Shown here: positions 1-10,919 of the stretch, piece after piece
Layout: the number at the start of each line of letters is the position of its first letter
How positions within the stretch are numbered: the stretch's first letter is position 1
Source: Alopecurus myosuroides
Lineage: Eukaryota; Streptophyta; Magnoliopsida; Poales; Poaceae
Assembly (NCBI GenBank): GCA_028641055.1
Contig: CM054060.1
Span: 206,670,445-206,734,444 of the forward strand
Reading direction: 5' to 3'
Length of the DNA stretch: 64,000 nt
The notes under the pieces: model-generated
What the model was told of the DNA's origin: nothing
Seen by the model: only the letters and a program-made list of their open reading frames with translations
Database searches by the model: none
Position numbers and translations under genes: made by a program

Positions 1-3000
1 GTAGGCGTTGTTGTTGATGCGTTTGATGACCTTGAAGGGGCCGTCACCTCTTGGCTTGAGCTTGGAGTTGCGCTCTTCGGGGAAACGGTCCTTGCGCAAG
101 TGTAGCCACACGAGGTCACCTTCTTGGAACACCATGGGTTTCTTGTTCTTGTTCATGATAGAGGCTCGGTGCTCGGAATGCTCCTCAAGCGTAGCTCTTG
201 TGGAGTCGTGTAGCTTCTTGATGTAGTCGGTGCGCTTGTCGATGTCCATGTTTGCTCGCTCGCGTAGAGGCAAAGGAAGTATGTCGAGGGCGGTGTTGGG
301 GTTGAAGCCGTAGACGATCTCGAAGGGACTCTTCTTGGTAGCTTGATGGAGAGCACGGTTGTAGGCGAACTCGGCGTGTGGGATGCATTCCTCCCAATTC
401 TTCAAGTTGGGCTTGATCAATGCTCGAAGTAGTGAAGAGAGTGTGCGGTTGACGACCTCGGTTTGTCCATCCGTTTGTGGGTGATAGGCGGTGGAGAAGA
501 GTAGCTTGACGCCGAGCTTGGCCATCAACATCGTCCAAAAGTAGGAGGTGAACTTGACGTCGCGGTCCGAGACAATGGAAGTAGGTACACCATGTAAACG
601 CACAATTTCCCTGAAAAACAAAGTAGCAACATGTGAAGCATCGTCGGTTCGGTTGCAAGGAATGAAATGTGCCATCTTAGAGAAGCGATCCACAACTACA
701 AAGATTGAATCCATGTTGGTTTTAGTTCGTGGAAGGCCTAACACAAAATCCATGCTAATATCACTCCAAGGTGCATGTGGGATAGGTAATGGCATGTAAA
801 GACCATGGGGGTTGGAAGTGGACTTAGCTCGGAGGCATGTAGAACATCTCTTGACGTGTCTCTCAACTTGATGCTTCATCTTGGGCCAATAGTAGTTGGT
901 GGAGAGCATGGCATAGGTCTTGTCGCATCCAAAGTGTCCCATGAGACCTCCTTCATGTGATTCCTTCAATAACAACAAACGAAGAGAGGACTCGGGGATA
1001 CACAATTTGTTAGCCTTAAACAAGAAACCTTTGTGAATATAGTAATCATCAAAACCTCGGTTAGACAAGCATTTCTCAAAGAGAGGACCAAAGAAAGTAT
1101 CGGAAGCATATAAGTCTTTGATCTCATCTAAACCAATCACATTGATGTCAAGACGTGTAAGAAGGCACTCTTTCCTAGACAAGGCATCGGCTACCACATT
1201 CTCTTTACCTTTCTTGTACTTAATTACATAAGGAAAAGATTCAATGAATTCTACCCACTTAGCATGCCTCTTGTTCAAATTGGTTTGGCTTTTCAAGTAT
1301 TTCAATGATTCGTGATCGGAATGAATGACAAATTCTTTCGGCCAAAGGTAGTGTTGCCAAACTTCTAGCACTCTAACCAAAGCAAAAAGTTCCTTATCAT
1401 AGATTGGGTAATTTAGTTTAGCGCCATCGAGTTTTTCACTATGGTAAGCAACGGGGCGTCCATTTTGCATGAGAACGCCACCAATTCCTATACCACTAGC
1501 ATCACATTCAATCTCAAATTTTTTCTCAAAATCCGGTAAGACAAGCAAAGGAGCTTCGGTTAAGCATCTCTTAAGTGTGTCGAAAGCTTTTTGTTGCGCA
1601 TTGCCCCAAACAAAAGGTACATTCTTTTTGGTAAGTTCATTCAAAGGGCAAGCAATAGTTGAAATTTTTTTGACAAAGCGGCGATAGAAACCGGCAAGGC
1701 CATGAAAGCACCTTATCTCACCCACGGAGGTAGGGTTGGGCCAATTCCTAATTGCCTCAATCTTCTTGTTGTCCACTTCAATACCATTGGAAGAGATCAC
1801 AAAACCCAAGAAAACAAGCTTGTTGGTGCAAAAATTGCATTTGGAAAGATTGGCGAAAAGTTTTGCATTGCGAAGAGCCAACAATACTTGTGAAACATGA
1901 TCAAGGTGATCTTCCAAAGATTTGCTATAAATGAGAATGTCATCGAAGTAAACCACAACAAATTTGCCAATGAAAGGACGCAAAACTTCATTCATGAGGC
2001 GCATGAAGGTAGATGGGGCATTCGAAAGACCAAAGGGCATAACAAGCCATTCATACAAACCAAGTTTTGTTTTGAAAGCCGTTTTCCATTCATCACCTAT
2101 ACTCATACGAATTTGATGGTAACCACTTTTAAGATCAATTTTGGAAAATATAGTAGCACCACTCAATTCATCAAGCATGTCATCGAGCCTAGGAATAGGA
2201 TGTCTATATCTAACGGTGATAGCATTGATAGGGCGACAATCCATACACATGCGGGAAGTAGAATCTTGCTTTGGAAAAAGGATAACCGGCACGGCACAAG
2301 GGCTAAGGGATTCGCGAATAAAACCTTTTTCTAGTAGTTCTTGGATTTGGCGCTCAATCTCCTTAGTCTCCTCGGGGTTGGTGCGGTAAGAAGCGCGGTT
2401 TGGAAGGGGCGCGCCCGGAATGAGGTCAATGCGGTGCTCGATTCCTCGAAGGGGAGGAAGGCCCGGAGGGAGCTCATCGAGAAAGACGTCTTCAAATTCT
2501 TGAAACAAAGGCAACAAAGATGGAGGAAGATTTGTCATGTCGTTAGTTTCAAGTGCTTCCCCTTTGCACAATAGGACAAAGTGAAGTATGGTTGGGTCAT
2601 CTCGTAGCTCTCGCATCTCTCTTTTGGTGGCAAGTAAGGCAAGGCCTTTGGCAACACTCGGAATTTTCCCACTCATGTTTGGCTTGTGTCTCTCACTCTC
2701 TTTTAGGTGGATCACTCTCTCACCACTCATCTCACGAGACTTGAGCTCTTCTTGTTTACGTGCAAGAGTCTTGGCGTTGTCGGCGATCACTTGGCTAGGA
2801 GACATTGGACGAAGCACAAATGTCTTGTTATTCCACTTGAAGCTATAGTGATTTGTACGCTCATCATGGATAGCACTCTTGTCGTATTGCCAAGGTCGAC
2901 CAAGAAGAAGATGACACACGGTCATAGGAACAACGTCACACTCTACCGTGTCTTCATAGGGACCAATCGTGAAATTCATGGAGACCATGTGTTGAATCTT

Positions 3001-3234
3001 GAAGGTGCCGGAGTCACTAAGCCATTGGACATGGTATGGATGAGGATTTTGCTTGTAAGGTAATTTGAGTTTGTCGCAAAGCTCTTTGCTAGCCAAGTTG
3101 TGGCAACTTCCACCATCGATGATGACCTTGATTGACTTGCCATCAATACCGGCTCTTGTTTGAAAGAGATTGCACCGTTGATCATGCTCATCTTGCGGAG
3201 AAGTAGTGAGGACTCTTGTGAACGATGGGGACGC
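1..3234 (-). CDS. Ty3/gypsy pol of element E1: protease, RT, RNase H, integrase (runs off window)
   Basis: This frame stays open from a TGA at 3235-3237 down to base 1, about 1,078 codons, and leaves the window in the integrase C-terminal region. In order it shows a retroviral-type protease with the IIDGGS form of the active site (about 3106-3118), reverse transcriptase with YFDD at 1939-1950, RNase H around DASGIGIGG (about 1480-1510), a zinc HHCC region (about 850-970) and integrase with MDF, SDRD and HPQTDGQTE (about 760-450). These enzymes copy the element RNA into DNA and insert it. The order RT-RNase H-integrase is that of Ty3/gypsy, and the DGGS protease resembles that of element C1. 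No stop codon was seen in the frame, which is unusual for a copy whose gag is damaged. The true start is uncertain because the gag lies in another frame just upstream. Confidence 0.93.
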
Positions 3235-3653
3235 TCATGTTGGCGCTCATGGGGGTCTTCATCATAAATGGGAGGTGAATCATCATAGGGATCATCCTCA
3301 TTGTCTTGGCGGTGGCGATCATGATGGGGAGGATGACGCCGGTGGTCATTAGGTGGTGGTTGTTGGTGGTGACGAAGCCTAGCTTCACGGCGTTCACTAT
3401 CATCATGGCCATTGTGTTGTTGTCGAGGACGTTCTTGTTCTGGGCGAGGGTGTTGCGGAAGCACTTGTTCATCTCGGAGGTGTTGAGGATGATCATGTTA
3501 TTGGCGGTCATTGTTGTTGGGACGCGCATGGCGCCTAGGTGGCCTTCGATGTTGACGAGCATCTTCCACGAAATCATTGTGGCCATAGTCTTAAGCGTGG
3601 CCTTGTGGAGGTGGAGGATGATGGTGTTGTCGAAGGTCCGGGCGTTGCGGTTG
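3235..3653 (-). pseudogene. gag remnant of element E1, frame-shifted from pol
   Basis: Reading leftwards on the minus strand, this stretch encodes a His/Asp/Arg-rich segment (for example NDHRRHPPHHDRHRQDNEDD) ending in a [17 protein letters not shown] run. It closely resembles the middle of the large E2 ORF near 22.3 kb. It is in a different frame from pol, and the switch falls near 3205-3237. A one-base indel in this copy is the simplest reading. The gag is much shorter than normal: it begins right after the leader, so the leader and N-terminal gag present in E2 have been lost. No zinc knuckle is visible here. Confidence 0.7.
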
Positions 3654-3771
3654 TTATCCCTTTGTGGCTATTTTTGTGAAATTTTCGAATTTATGGTGGA
3701 TAGAAGAAAATTTGGTGGTAGGGGAGGGGATGGGGTGTCGGATTCGTGTCAATCTAGCTCTGGATACCAGA
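3654..3771 (-). other. E1 leader with primer-binding site
   Basis: The minus strand reads TGGTATCCAGAGC from 3769 down to 3757, two bases inside the LTR end. This matches the 3' end of initiator methionine tRNA except for one extra C, and the same variant occurs in E2. About 100 bases of leader follow, nearly identical to the E2 leader up to AGCCACAAAGGGA. There the similarity stops abruptly, which marks an internal deletion of roughly 1 kb of leader plus N-terminal gag relative to E2. Confidence 0.8.
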
Positions 3772-4277
3772 TGATATGGAGTTGGACTCCTAGATTGGCC
3801 CGATCTTCACGAATCGACGAAGAACGAACGAAGAACACGAAGAACGGTAAAAACACGAGATGGGGAATCGAGGGGGAACGTGGGGGAACGCGGGGCAACA
3901 CACAAATCGGGATAAATCGCAAGAACCGAAAGATACAACCTCCCGTCAACTAAGCCCCGAGGGCCGCCTACAGAACAATCGATCCAACTAAACTCACCTT
4001 GATACAAACCGTCTCACACCCGTAGCCGGTACCACTACGCCAATAGAACCTCAAGATAACGAGAGGAAGATTGGACAACTCTTGACTGAAACCCGATAGG
4101 GAGAGGACAAGTAGTTGGGATGTGCCTTGATACGATCCTCGACGAAGTCAGAGGAGTAGCCTTGATACGGTCCTCGGTACACACCGGAGGAGTAGTTCCT
4201 CAAAGAGGGATACAAGAGAGCTGAGCTCCAAATGTTCTAAATTCAACTCTAAAACCCTAGATCTAGCTCGGAGTCGT

Positions 4278-4287
4278 CCTTATATAG
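4278..4287 (-). promoter_or_regulatory. TATA box of the E1 LTR
   Basis: CTATATAAGG on the minus strand lies just downstream of the GC-rich block. The same box occupies the same place in both E2 LTRs. It is the likely core promoter for element RNA. Confidence 0.6.
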
Positions 4288-4339
4288 CCGAGGGTCGAAG
4301 CAGGTGAAAACGGGGTCGAAAAGGCGTCATTTGCGTGCA

Positions 4340-4672
4340 TTTTGGGTCCACGCCGGCCTGGGGGCCGGCCTGGCCGGCCATGGGGCCGGGGTGGAGGCAG
4401 CAGGGCTCCTCAGGCCCACGCCGGCCTGGGGCCGGCCTGGAGCCCGTCCTGGGGCCAGGGTGAGCGCACGGGCCGGCCTGGAGGGGAAGGCCGGCCTGGG
4501 GCCGGGGTGGGGAGGAGGGAGGCCGGGCAGGAGGCCGGCCTGCTCTGGAGGGGGTCCGGCCTGGGGGGAGAGGGAGGCCGGCCTGGGGCCGAGGTGGAGG
4601 CCGGCCCGCTCTGTGGGGTGCCCGGCCTGGAGGTGGGGGAGGCCAGCCTGGCCGGCTCCCGAGGCCGGGGGG
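4340..4672 (-). repeat. GC-rich GGCCGGCCTGG minisatellite in the E1 LTR
   Basis: Irregular repeats of CCGGCCTGGGGCCGG and GGCCGGCCTGG fill about 330 bases. The units are partly palindromic and CpG-rich, and lie immediately upstream of the TATA box. Open frames across it encode only Gly/Pro/Arg/Ala runs and are not credible genes. Confidence 0.85.
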
Positions 4673-4699
4673 GCCTCCTTTCCCCCTATCTTCTCCGTA

Positions 4700-5340
4700 A
4701 TTAAACAAGGCTTGATACGAATATTGAAGCAACATAATTAGTACAACACTCAGTGATAGATCATCGTGAAACAAATTAAGAAGCCATCTAGAACCTGACG
4801 AAATGGATTGTTTTGCCTTCCATTTTTTTCCCTTAAATTAGGTACCTGCAGTAATTGGCAATCGTGTTTGTGTGGAGTTTCAAATTCAGATGGTTAAAAA
4901 TGGCAGAGATGCCCACACATGAAGTGGATGGGCCAAGCCACTAGCGTCGTTTTACTTCTTGAATCTCAAGGAGAACTCATAGTGCTTGCTCAGGCCAGGA
5001 TCACAACCATATGCATATATGTCGGAGCAGGATCTCTTGTCTTGGTTGTGCTGAAAGCACCCATACGCATGTATCATGAATTGAATCACGGTTCTTATAA
5101 ATAATCTTGCAATTTGTTTCTCTAACCGCGTGGCACATATATATTCTGGAAAGATCGTATATCTGCCTCAGTTATTTTTCAATGACTACAAGCAGGTTTT
5201 TGCTATGGCTGAAAATTCATTGAGAAACAGCCGAAGGTTACATATAATCCTCATGCTTTTCATAAGAAACCATGGTAAGTATCTTTCATGACTCCTGTTG
5301 TGGTTTGCCCACCCCCATAAGTTTGTGTACATGCTGATCC
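4700..5340. other. No gene recognised; AT-rich spacer between E1 and the LINE
   Basis: No long frame, terminal repeat or RNA gene was recognised. The stretch ends in a run of A near 5341. Confidence 0.5.
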
Positions 5341-5409
5341 AAAAAAAAAAAAATTAGGAACGCGCGAATTGCACGCCTTTTTTATATATAGGAGAAAAGA
5401 GTAGGACAA

Positions 5410-8400
5410 TTACAAGGCCACATCCACCCCGCCCCTAGGGGCGACCCACACACACCCTATATTACAAACGCTCACTACTCGCAAACACCCAATCGCTTTC
5501 CACTTCGAGGCCTCCTCCATCAAGAAGTCGAGGAGCAAAGGCACCGTCCTAGAGGTGCCCTTGAAGACCCTGTTGTTACGCTCCACCCAGATAGTCCGCA
5601 TAAACAGAAGCACAAGAGCCCTGATCTTTGTCGCCTGAGGATTTGGCCATCCCTCCACCGCCTTGAGCCACCATCCCTCCAGAGAAGAGGATGTAGTAGG
5701 GGCCAACTCAGGGCGGCCCACACTGCGCAACACCTGAAACCAAATCTGAGAGACAAAGGAGCAATTGAGTAGGAGGTGATCAATAGACTCGAGCACCTGG
5801 AGACAGACCGGATAGGTGTCCACCATCGTGAGGCCATGCTTGTTTCGCCTGACCCCAGTCCAACACCGATCCCAAGCCGCCTTCCACGCAAAGATTTTGA
5901 ATTTTAACGGCGCTTTGCACTCCCAAATAGGAGCATAGAGCGGCCAAGTAGTGGACCCCACAAAGAAAGTCAGGTAGGCCGACTTTGCCGAGAACAAAAG
6001 AGAAGGAGTCCTGATCCACTGAAAAGAGTCCGGTACCCCCACACGAAGGGTGATCGCCGAGACCACGTGCCATAACGCGACATATTGTGTCATAGCCGCT
6101 ACCGAAATCCCAAGTGCAATGTCCCTGATCCACGTATTGTGCCTAAGGGTGTCCACCACACGCCTAGTCTCTCGGACTCTCGAGTCCACAAACGAAAGAA
6201 CAAGCTGCGCGATCATGTCCACAGACGAACCATCGAGCCACCGGTCAGTCCAGAAAAAACATCCCTCGCCATCCCCTACCACCGTGCGTGTGGACGCGCG
6301 GAACAGCGCCATAGTGGAAGGGGCGCAGGACACGGACACGTGACGCCATGGTTTATCAATGTCCCTCCTACTCAGCCATAGCCACTTTAAACGAAAAGCC
6401 TCGTTTAGAAGGTGGAGGTTCCGAAACCCCAACCCTCCCATCCACTTAGGTGTGCAGACCCGCTCCCAGGCAATGGGACAAGCCCCTCCACTGGCCCTGG
6501 CCTTACCACTCCACAAGAAACCCCGACATAGAGCATCAAATGCGTCAATCATCCATTTCGGCAAATCCATGGCCATCATAATGTAGATGGACATGGCGGA
6601 TAGGACAGCCTGGACCAAAACGGCGCGCCCCTCGATCTGAAGAAGGGAACCCTTCTACGTGGGAAGTTTTCGGGCTAACCGGTCGATATAAGGCTGCAGC
6701 TCCTGCTTAGACATCCGCAAGGTAGAAAGCGGAAGTCCAAGATATGTGCAGGGAAACACCTTTGCCGCGCAAGGCAACCTATCGAGTATGGCGTCCTGGT
6801 CGAGATCATCACACCTAATCATCGTAGCCGAGCATTTGGCATAATTCGCCCTAAGACCCGCAGCGTCCCCAAAGAGGGCAAAAATCTCCTTCGCCACGTC
6901 GATCTCCACAGAAGAGGGGCGGATCACAAGTGCCACATCATCCGCAAAGAGGGAGAGATGATACTTAATACCAAAAGAGCTCAAAGATTGGAACAGCTGT
7001 CTCCTCTCCGCCACACGGAACAAAGCCCCCAGCACATCCATAACGATCACAAAGAGAAGTGGCGATAGCGGATCCCCCTGCCGCAACCCACGACAGTGCC
7101 AAATACGCTCAGAGGCATGTCCGTTCACTAGGACCCGCGAACTCGACGCAGAGAGCATCGCCACAATCCACCTACACCATCTCTCACCAAAACCACGCGC
7201 ACGCAAGACCTCAAGAATAAACGGCCACGACACCGAGTCAAAGGCCCGCGCTATGTCCATCTTAAGAAAGATGGCCGGGGAACGCCTACGGTGAAGGAAC
7301 CTAATAGCACTGAGGACCTGCATGTAATTATCGAGGATCGACCTTCCTTTGATGAAGGCACTCTGATTAACATCCACTAGCTCCGACATCCGCACACTCA
7401 ACCTCGACGCCAAAAGTTTTGAGAAGATTTTTCCAAAGCTATGGACAAGACTAATGGGTCGGAAATCTTTTAACTCCACAGCATCATCCACCTTAGGAAT
7501 AAGGACAATAAGCGCCTGATTGAGAGACTTAAACCCCCTCGACTGGTCGCGGTATAGACAGTTCAGAGCATCCACCACATCCTTCCCAATGGTCGCCCAA
7601 CACTTTTGATAGAAGTTGATGGAAAAACCGTCCGGGTCGGGTGCTATATCTGCGGGCATCCGCTTGATCACATCCCAAACCTCGTCGCAAGTCCAAGGTA
7701 TCTCCAGGTCGGCAAGATCGAGCCTTGAGAGCCCCAAGTTGGCAAGCTGGATCGACCTCGAACGAGCGTCCACAACACCGAGTTGGCCCTCGAAAAACTC
7801 GAAGGCAAGAGAAAGCATAACGTCCTGGTCCGCCGTGACAGAAGTGGGTCCACGAAGAAGACGGATCGCGTTCTTTTTCCGACGGTGCGAAGCATGAAGG
7901 TGGAAGAATGCCGTGTTGGCATCGCCTTGCTTCATCCACAGTAAACGAGAGCGAGCCCTCGCCATAGTCCGCTCGAGGGAGGCCAACCCTAAACATTTCC
8001 ACTTAAGATGCTTGCGCAGGGCATGCTCAGCCGGGGAGAGGTGGCGAAGCTCCTGGGCCACATCGAGACGGAGGATAAGCTCATTAGCCATCAACTGTTG
8101 CATCTTAATGTTACCCACCGACCTCTCCCCCCAACACTTCAACCCCACAGCGACAGCACGGAGTTTGCGATCAAGGATATCGAGAGCGTTAAGCCTACAC
8201 GGGATGGAGTGCTCCCCCACCGCCCCACTCCACAACCTCGACACTTCCTCACAAAACCCCGGGAGCGACGTCCAGTACGCCTCAAACTGAAATCTCCTTT
8301 TAAACGTAATATGACAAGCGGAAGACATCAGTAGAGGTGCATGATCCGAGATCGAAGAAGAGAGAGCCGTCAACAGATTATCGGGATGCGCCAATTCCCA

Positions 8401-9030
8401 ATCTACGGTAGAAAACCATCTATCCAACTTAGCCAAAGTAGGATCGACCCTCTCGTTACTCCACGTATACGCCCTACCCATGAGCGGCGCCTCCTTAAGT
8501 CGCAAGGCGTTTATAGTTTCCCGAAACTTAGACATAAGACGGCGATTAAGCCGTCCTTTGTTCTTGTCCGCGGCATCGAGAATAAGATTAAAGTCTCCAG
8601 AGATGACCCACGGACCCGTACACCCCGAAGTCAGTCCACGCACCTCCTCAAGAAACGCCTCCTTAGCGGAATCAATCGAAGGTCCGTAGACAGACGTGAA
8701 CTACCACTTATCACCGTCCACGGGAGTAATTTCCAGAGTAATCGTATTAGAAGACAGGGTGCAGTTCGCGGCATTAATCCGTGCAGACTGCCAAGCCACG
8801 ATGATGCCACCGGAAGTACCCACATCCGGCAAATAGCCAAACCCGTCGAAGCGGGGTCCACAGATTTGCATTATATCATAAGAGGTTACAGACTCGAGTT
8901 TTGACTCAGAAAGTGCCACCAGGATAGCACCCGAATCGACCACAAATTCCCTAACCAAATCACGCCTAGCAGGCGAGTTCAAACCTCTAACATTCCACAC
9001 AAGAAAAAAGTCACTGGGTGTATCAGACAT
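5410..9030 (-). pseudogene. LINE ORF2: endonuclease and reverse transcriptase with two nonsense codons
   Basis: The frame starts at ATG 9030 (MSDTPSDFFLVWNVRGLNSP), an apurinic-type endonuclease N-terminus in which WNVRGL is characteristic. It stops at TAG 8701 and continues in the same frame through WVISGDFNLI (about 8600), the reverse transcriptase fingers (SINFYQKCW, RPISLVHSFGKI), the palm motif LFADDVAL (about 6925-6955) and LPT, then stops at TAG 6655. It resumes with the thumb segment and a zf-RVT-like C-terminus containing ESIDHLLLNCSF, and ends with TAA at 5410. Both internal TAGs sit where related proteins have Trp, so TGG to TAG changes are likely. Without the stops the protein would be about 1,206 residues, a normal plant L1 ORF2 length. 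Confidence 0.9.
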
Positions 9031-9064
9031 AATAACAGCCTACAAAAACCACACGGGCTCGCAC

Positions 9065-10747
9065 TCAGACCACGGCCGCTTGGCCAACCTGCTCTGCTAC
9101 CCCAAACAACAGGGCAAGAGCTCCCACCTCAACATCTGACAATGTGTTCTCGAAAGCGCCCATATACCGTTTCAGCTCTTCCTCCGTGAAAGACCCCTCT
9201 TCGTGGGCAATACCCATCTTCTGCATCAGATTACCCTGAGCTTTCTTCAACGCCGAGGAGCCCGCCCGCGAGTCTAGAGCAATTCGCCCACTTCTACGAG
9301 GTTTAAAATTGGGAGGGATCGCCTTGAGGTTGGCCCTCCTGGTACGAGCCTGAGTAGACAGCACAGGTGTGACTACATCCACTTCCACAACCTTCAGAAA
9401 AGAAGCCACATCTTCAGGTAAGGCATCCGGCCCTGGAGCAGACCGGACAGCAGCCCCCAGCGGGGAGACAACCATCGTCAAGGCCCTAGCAGGCGAGTCC
9501 ACCACACCCTGAACGACACCATCCCCCGGCGAGACAGCCTGCTCGCACGGACTATCCCACCTGTCAAGACGGCGCCCCCGGAACTCCATCACCTCCCCCG
9601 ACCTCGCCGAGTCAGGAGAACAGGGGGACACGAGGCTCGCACCTCCCAGCACCTCCCCACCGCGACACAGGAGCCCCGGCGAGATCCACACTGTCGCCAC
9701 CTGCGCGTCGCCCATGGCAGGGGACAATGACACCGACGGACCAAGCTGTGGCACCACCAGCGGCACCGGCCTCGCCGAGAGCTCAGAGATCACCTCGGAC
9801 GGCCACTGCACAACAACCGCCTCCACCGCGCCCTGGACCTGCATAGGAGCCACCTCCACTTCTACTGAACGCTGCACAGCAGCCACCACACCCACCGGAG
9901 TTCCACAATTCGGTGACACGGACCTCTGCGGCACCCAGCGCTTTGCCTATTTCTCCACAGCAGCCGGGCGCACAGACGGGGTGACCACCAGGGAGGCCAG
10001 CCCTGCCCGGCGCGGTGGCGGACCAGACGGGCGCCGCCCTCCATGATGCCCCCGACCACCCCGACCCAGGATCAGTCCTCGAGGAGGAGGTGGCGGAAGC
10101 GGCCGCCCCCCATCCACGCCGTCGCTATCGTCCCAGTCGCTAGGACGTCCATTGTGTCCACTGTCGCCGTCATTCCACCGGTAGTCGTCCAGCGAGCGCC
10201 CCGGACTAGGCTCCAGCGAAGGCTCCATGGCACGCACAGCGATATCGACGGCATACAGAAGAAGATTGACATGATTGCGGAAACGCTTACCTCGCACTGG
10301 AGGTCGTAGCCGCAGCCAGTTGTCAGGTTCCGTCACCGCGAGCGTGTTCGCCGGCGGGATTCCCGCCGGGTCCGGCGTCCATGCCGTGAAGCGGAAGGTC
10401 GACATGTCGCTCCTCGACGCCGTCATGAAATCCACCTCGTCCACCCAACAACTCGAATCCAGCAAAGATTCCGCCGAGCGCAACTCCCAGGCATGGCTCG
10501 GGATCCCCTTCATCTCCACCTCCACCTTGGAAAACAAGTAACGTGACACCGCCCCCTCCTGTCTGGTCCACGGCCTCACGAACAGCCAGAGACGCGGCGT
10601 ACGCATACCACCCGCCCGAAGAACACGATCCCTCGCCTCCACCGAGCGAAACAAAAGAAGAAAATCTTCAGGTTGATATCTCACCACCGAGCAATCCGCG
10701 AGGGAGAAGTTGAAATGAGCTCTGATTGCCTCCGCCGCTACCATCAC
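9065..10747 (-). pseudogene. LINE ORF1, nucleic-acid-binding gag-like protein, one nonsense codon
   Basis: ORF1 runs upstream of ORF2 on the same strand, with a TAG at 9947 interrupting about 560 codons. The N-terminal part (AIRAHFNFSLADCSVVRYQP, LLLFRSVEARDRVL) resembles the DUF4283 region common in plant L1 ORF1 proteins, which are thought to bind element RNA. The middle is Gly/Arg/Pro-rich, consistent with nucleic acid binding, and no CCHC knuckle was seen. The start is uncertain. The open frame begins after an upstream TGA with GTG at 10747, while a likely original ATG near 10819 lies in another frame, which suggests an additional indel. Confidence 0.8.
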
Positions 10748-10836
10748 CGATGCTTTTGGGCCGTCGCCACCCTGGGACCCAGCAGTGCCATCCCCAACTC
10801 CTCCTCAAGCCTCGTCATCTCCGCCCCGGCCAGAAT

Positions 10837-10914
10837 CAAATTCTCATGGGTATGCATCCCTTTTTTCAATTGATCCAAATTCTCATGGGTATGCATCCCT
10901 TTTTTCAATTGATT
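10837..10914. repeat. 39-bp perfect tandem duplication next to the LINE 5' end
   Basis: Unit 1 spans 10837-10875 and unit 2 spans 10876-10914. Each contains TTCTCATGGGTATGCATCCC followed by TTTTTTCAATTGAT, and they differ only at the last base. It lies just upstream of the LINE 5' boundary and could be a 5'-UTR repeat of the LINE or a recent local duplication. Confidence 0.85.
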
Positions 10915-10919
10915 CTGTC

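Larger units (their letters stand above)
3772..4690 (-). repeat. 5' LTR of element E1
   Basis: On the minus strand this LTR ends in CCATATCA just before the primer-binding site. It aligns with the downstream half of the E2 LTRs, including the TATA region, the AGGGTTTAGG-like segment and the GC-rich block. The upstream end is not sharp: the part corresponding to the first 250 bases of the E2 LTR was not recognised, and plain AT-rich DNA begins near 4690-4760. The LTR is therefore either truncated or diverged at its start. The partner LTR is outside the window, so no target duplication can be checked. Confidence 0.75.
5385..10830 (-). mobile_element. L1-type LINE, nearly full length, minus strand
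   Basis: A non-LTR retrotransposon carrying ORF1 followed by ORF2 (endonuclease, reverse transcriptase, zinc-knuckle-like region), with 34 bases between the two. The 3' end lies near 5385, where the sense strand runs out in a TATATATAAAAAA-type tail. The 5' end is placed near 10830 because ORF1-like sequence stops there. No target-site duplication was found, so both ends are approximate. Three in-frame stops (9947, 8701 and 6655) suggest a dead copy, although the frames are otherwise well kept. Confidence 0.85.

Noticed and set aside
185..658. 157-codon minus frame in the first kilobase
   Set aside because: It is out of frame with the continuous integrase reading, which shows clear catalytic motifs.
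4280..4774. Long Gly/Pro/Arg-rich frames on both strands across 4.3-4.7 kb, and the same at 18.9-19.5 and 25.0-25.5 kb
   Set aside because: They are open only because the GC-rich minisatellite lacks stop codons. The reading is low-complexity in every frame and lies in LTR DNA.
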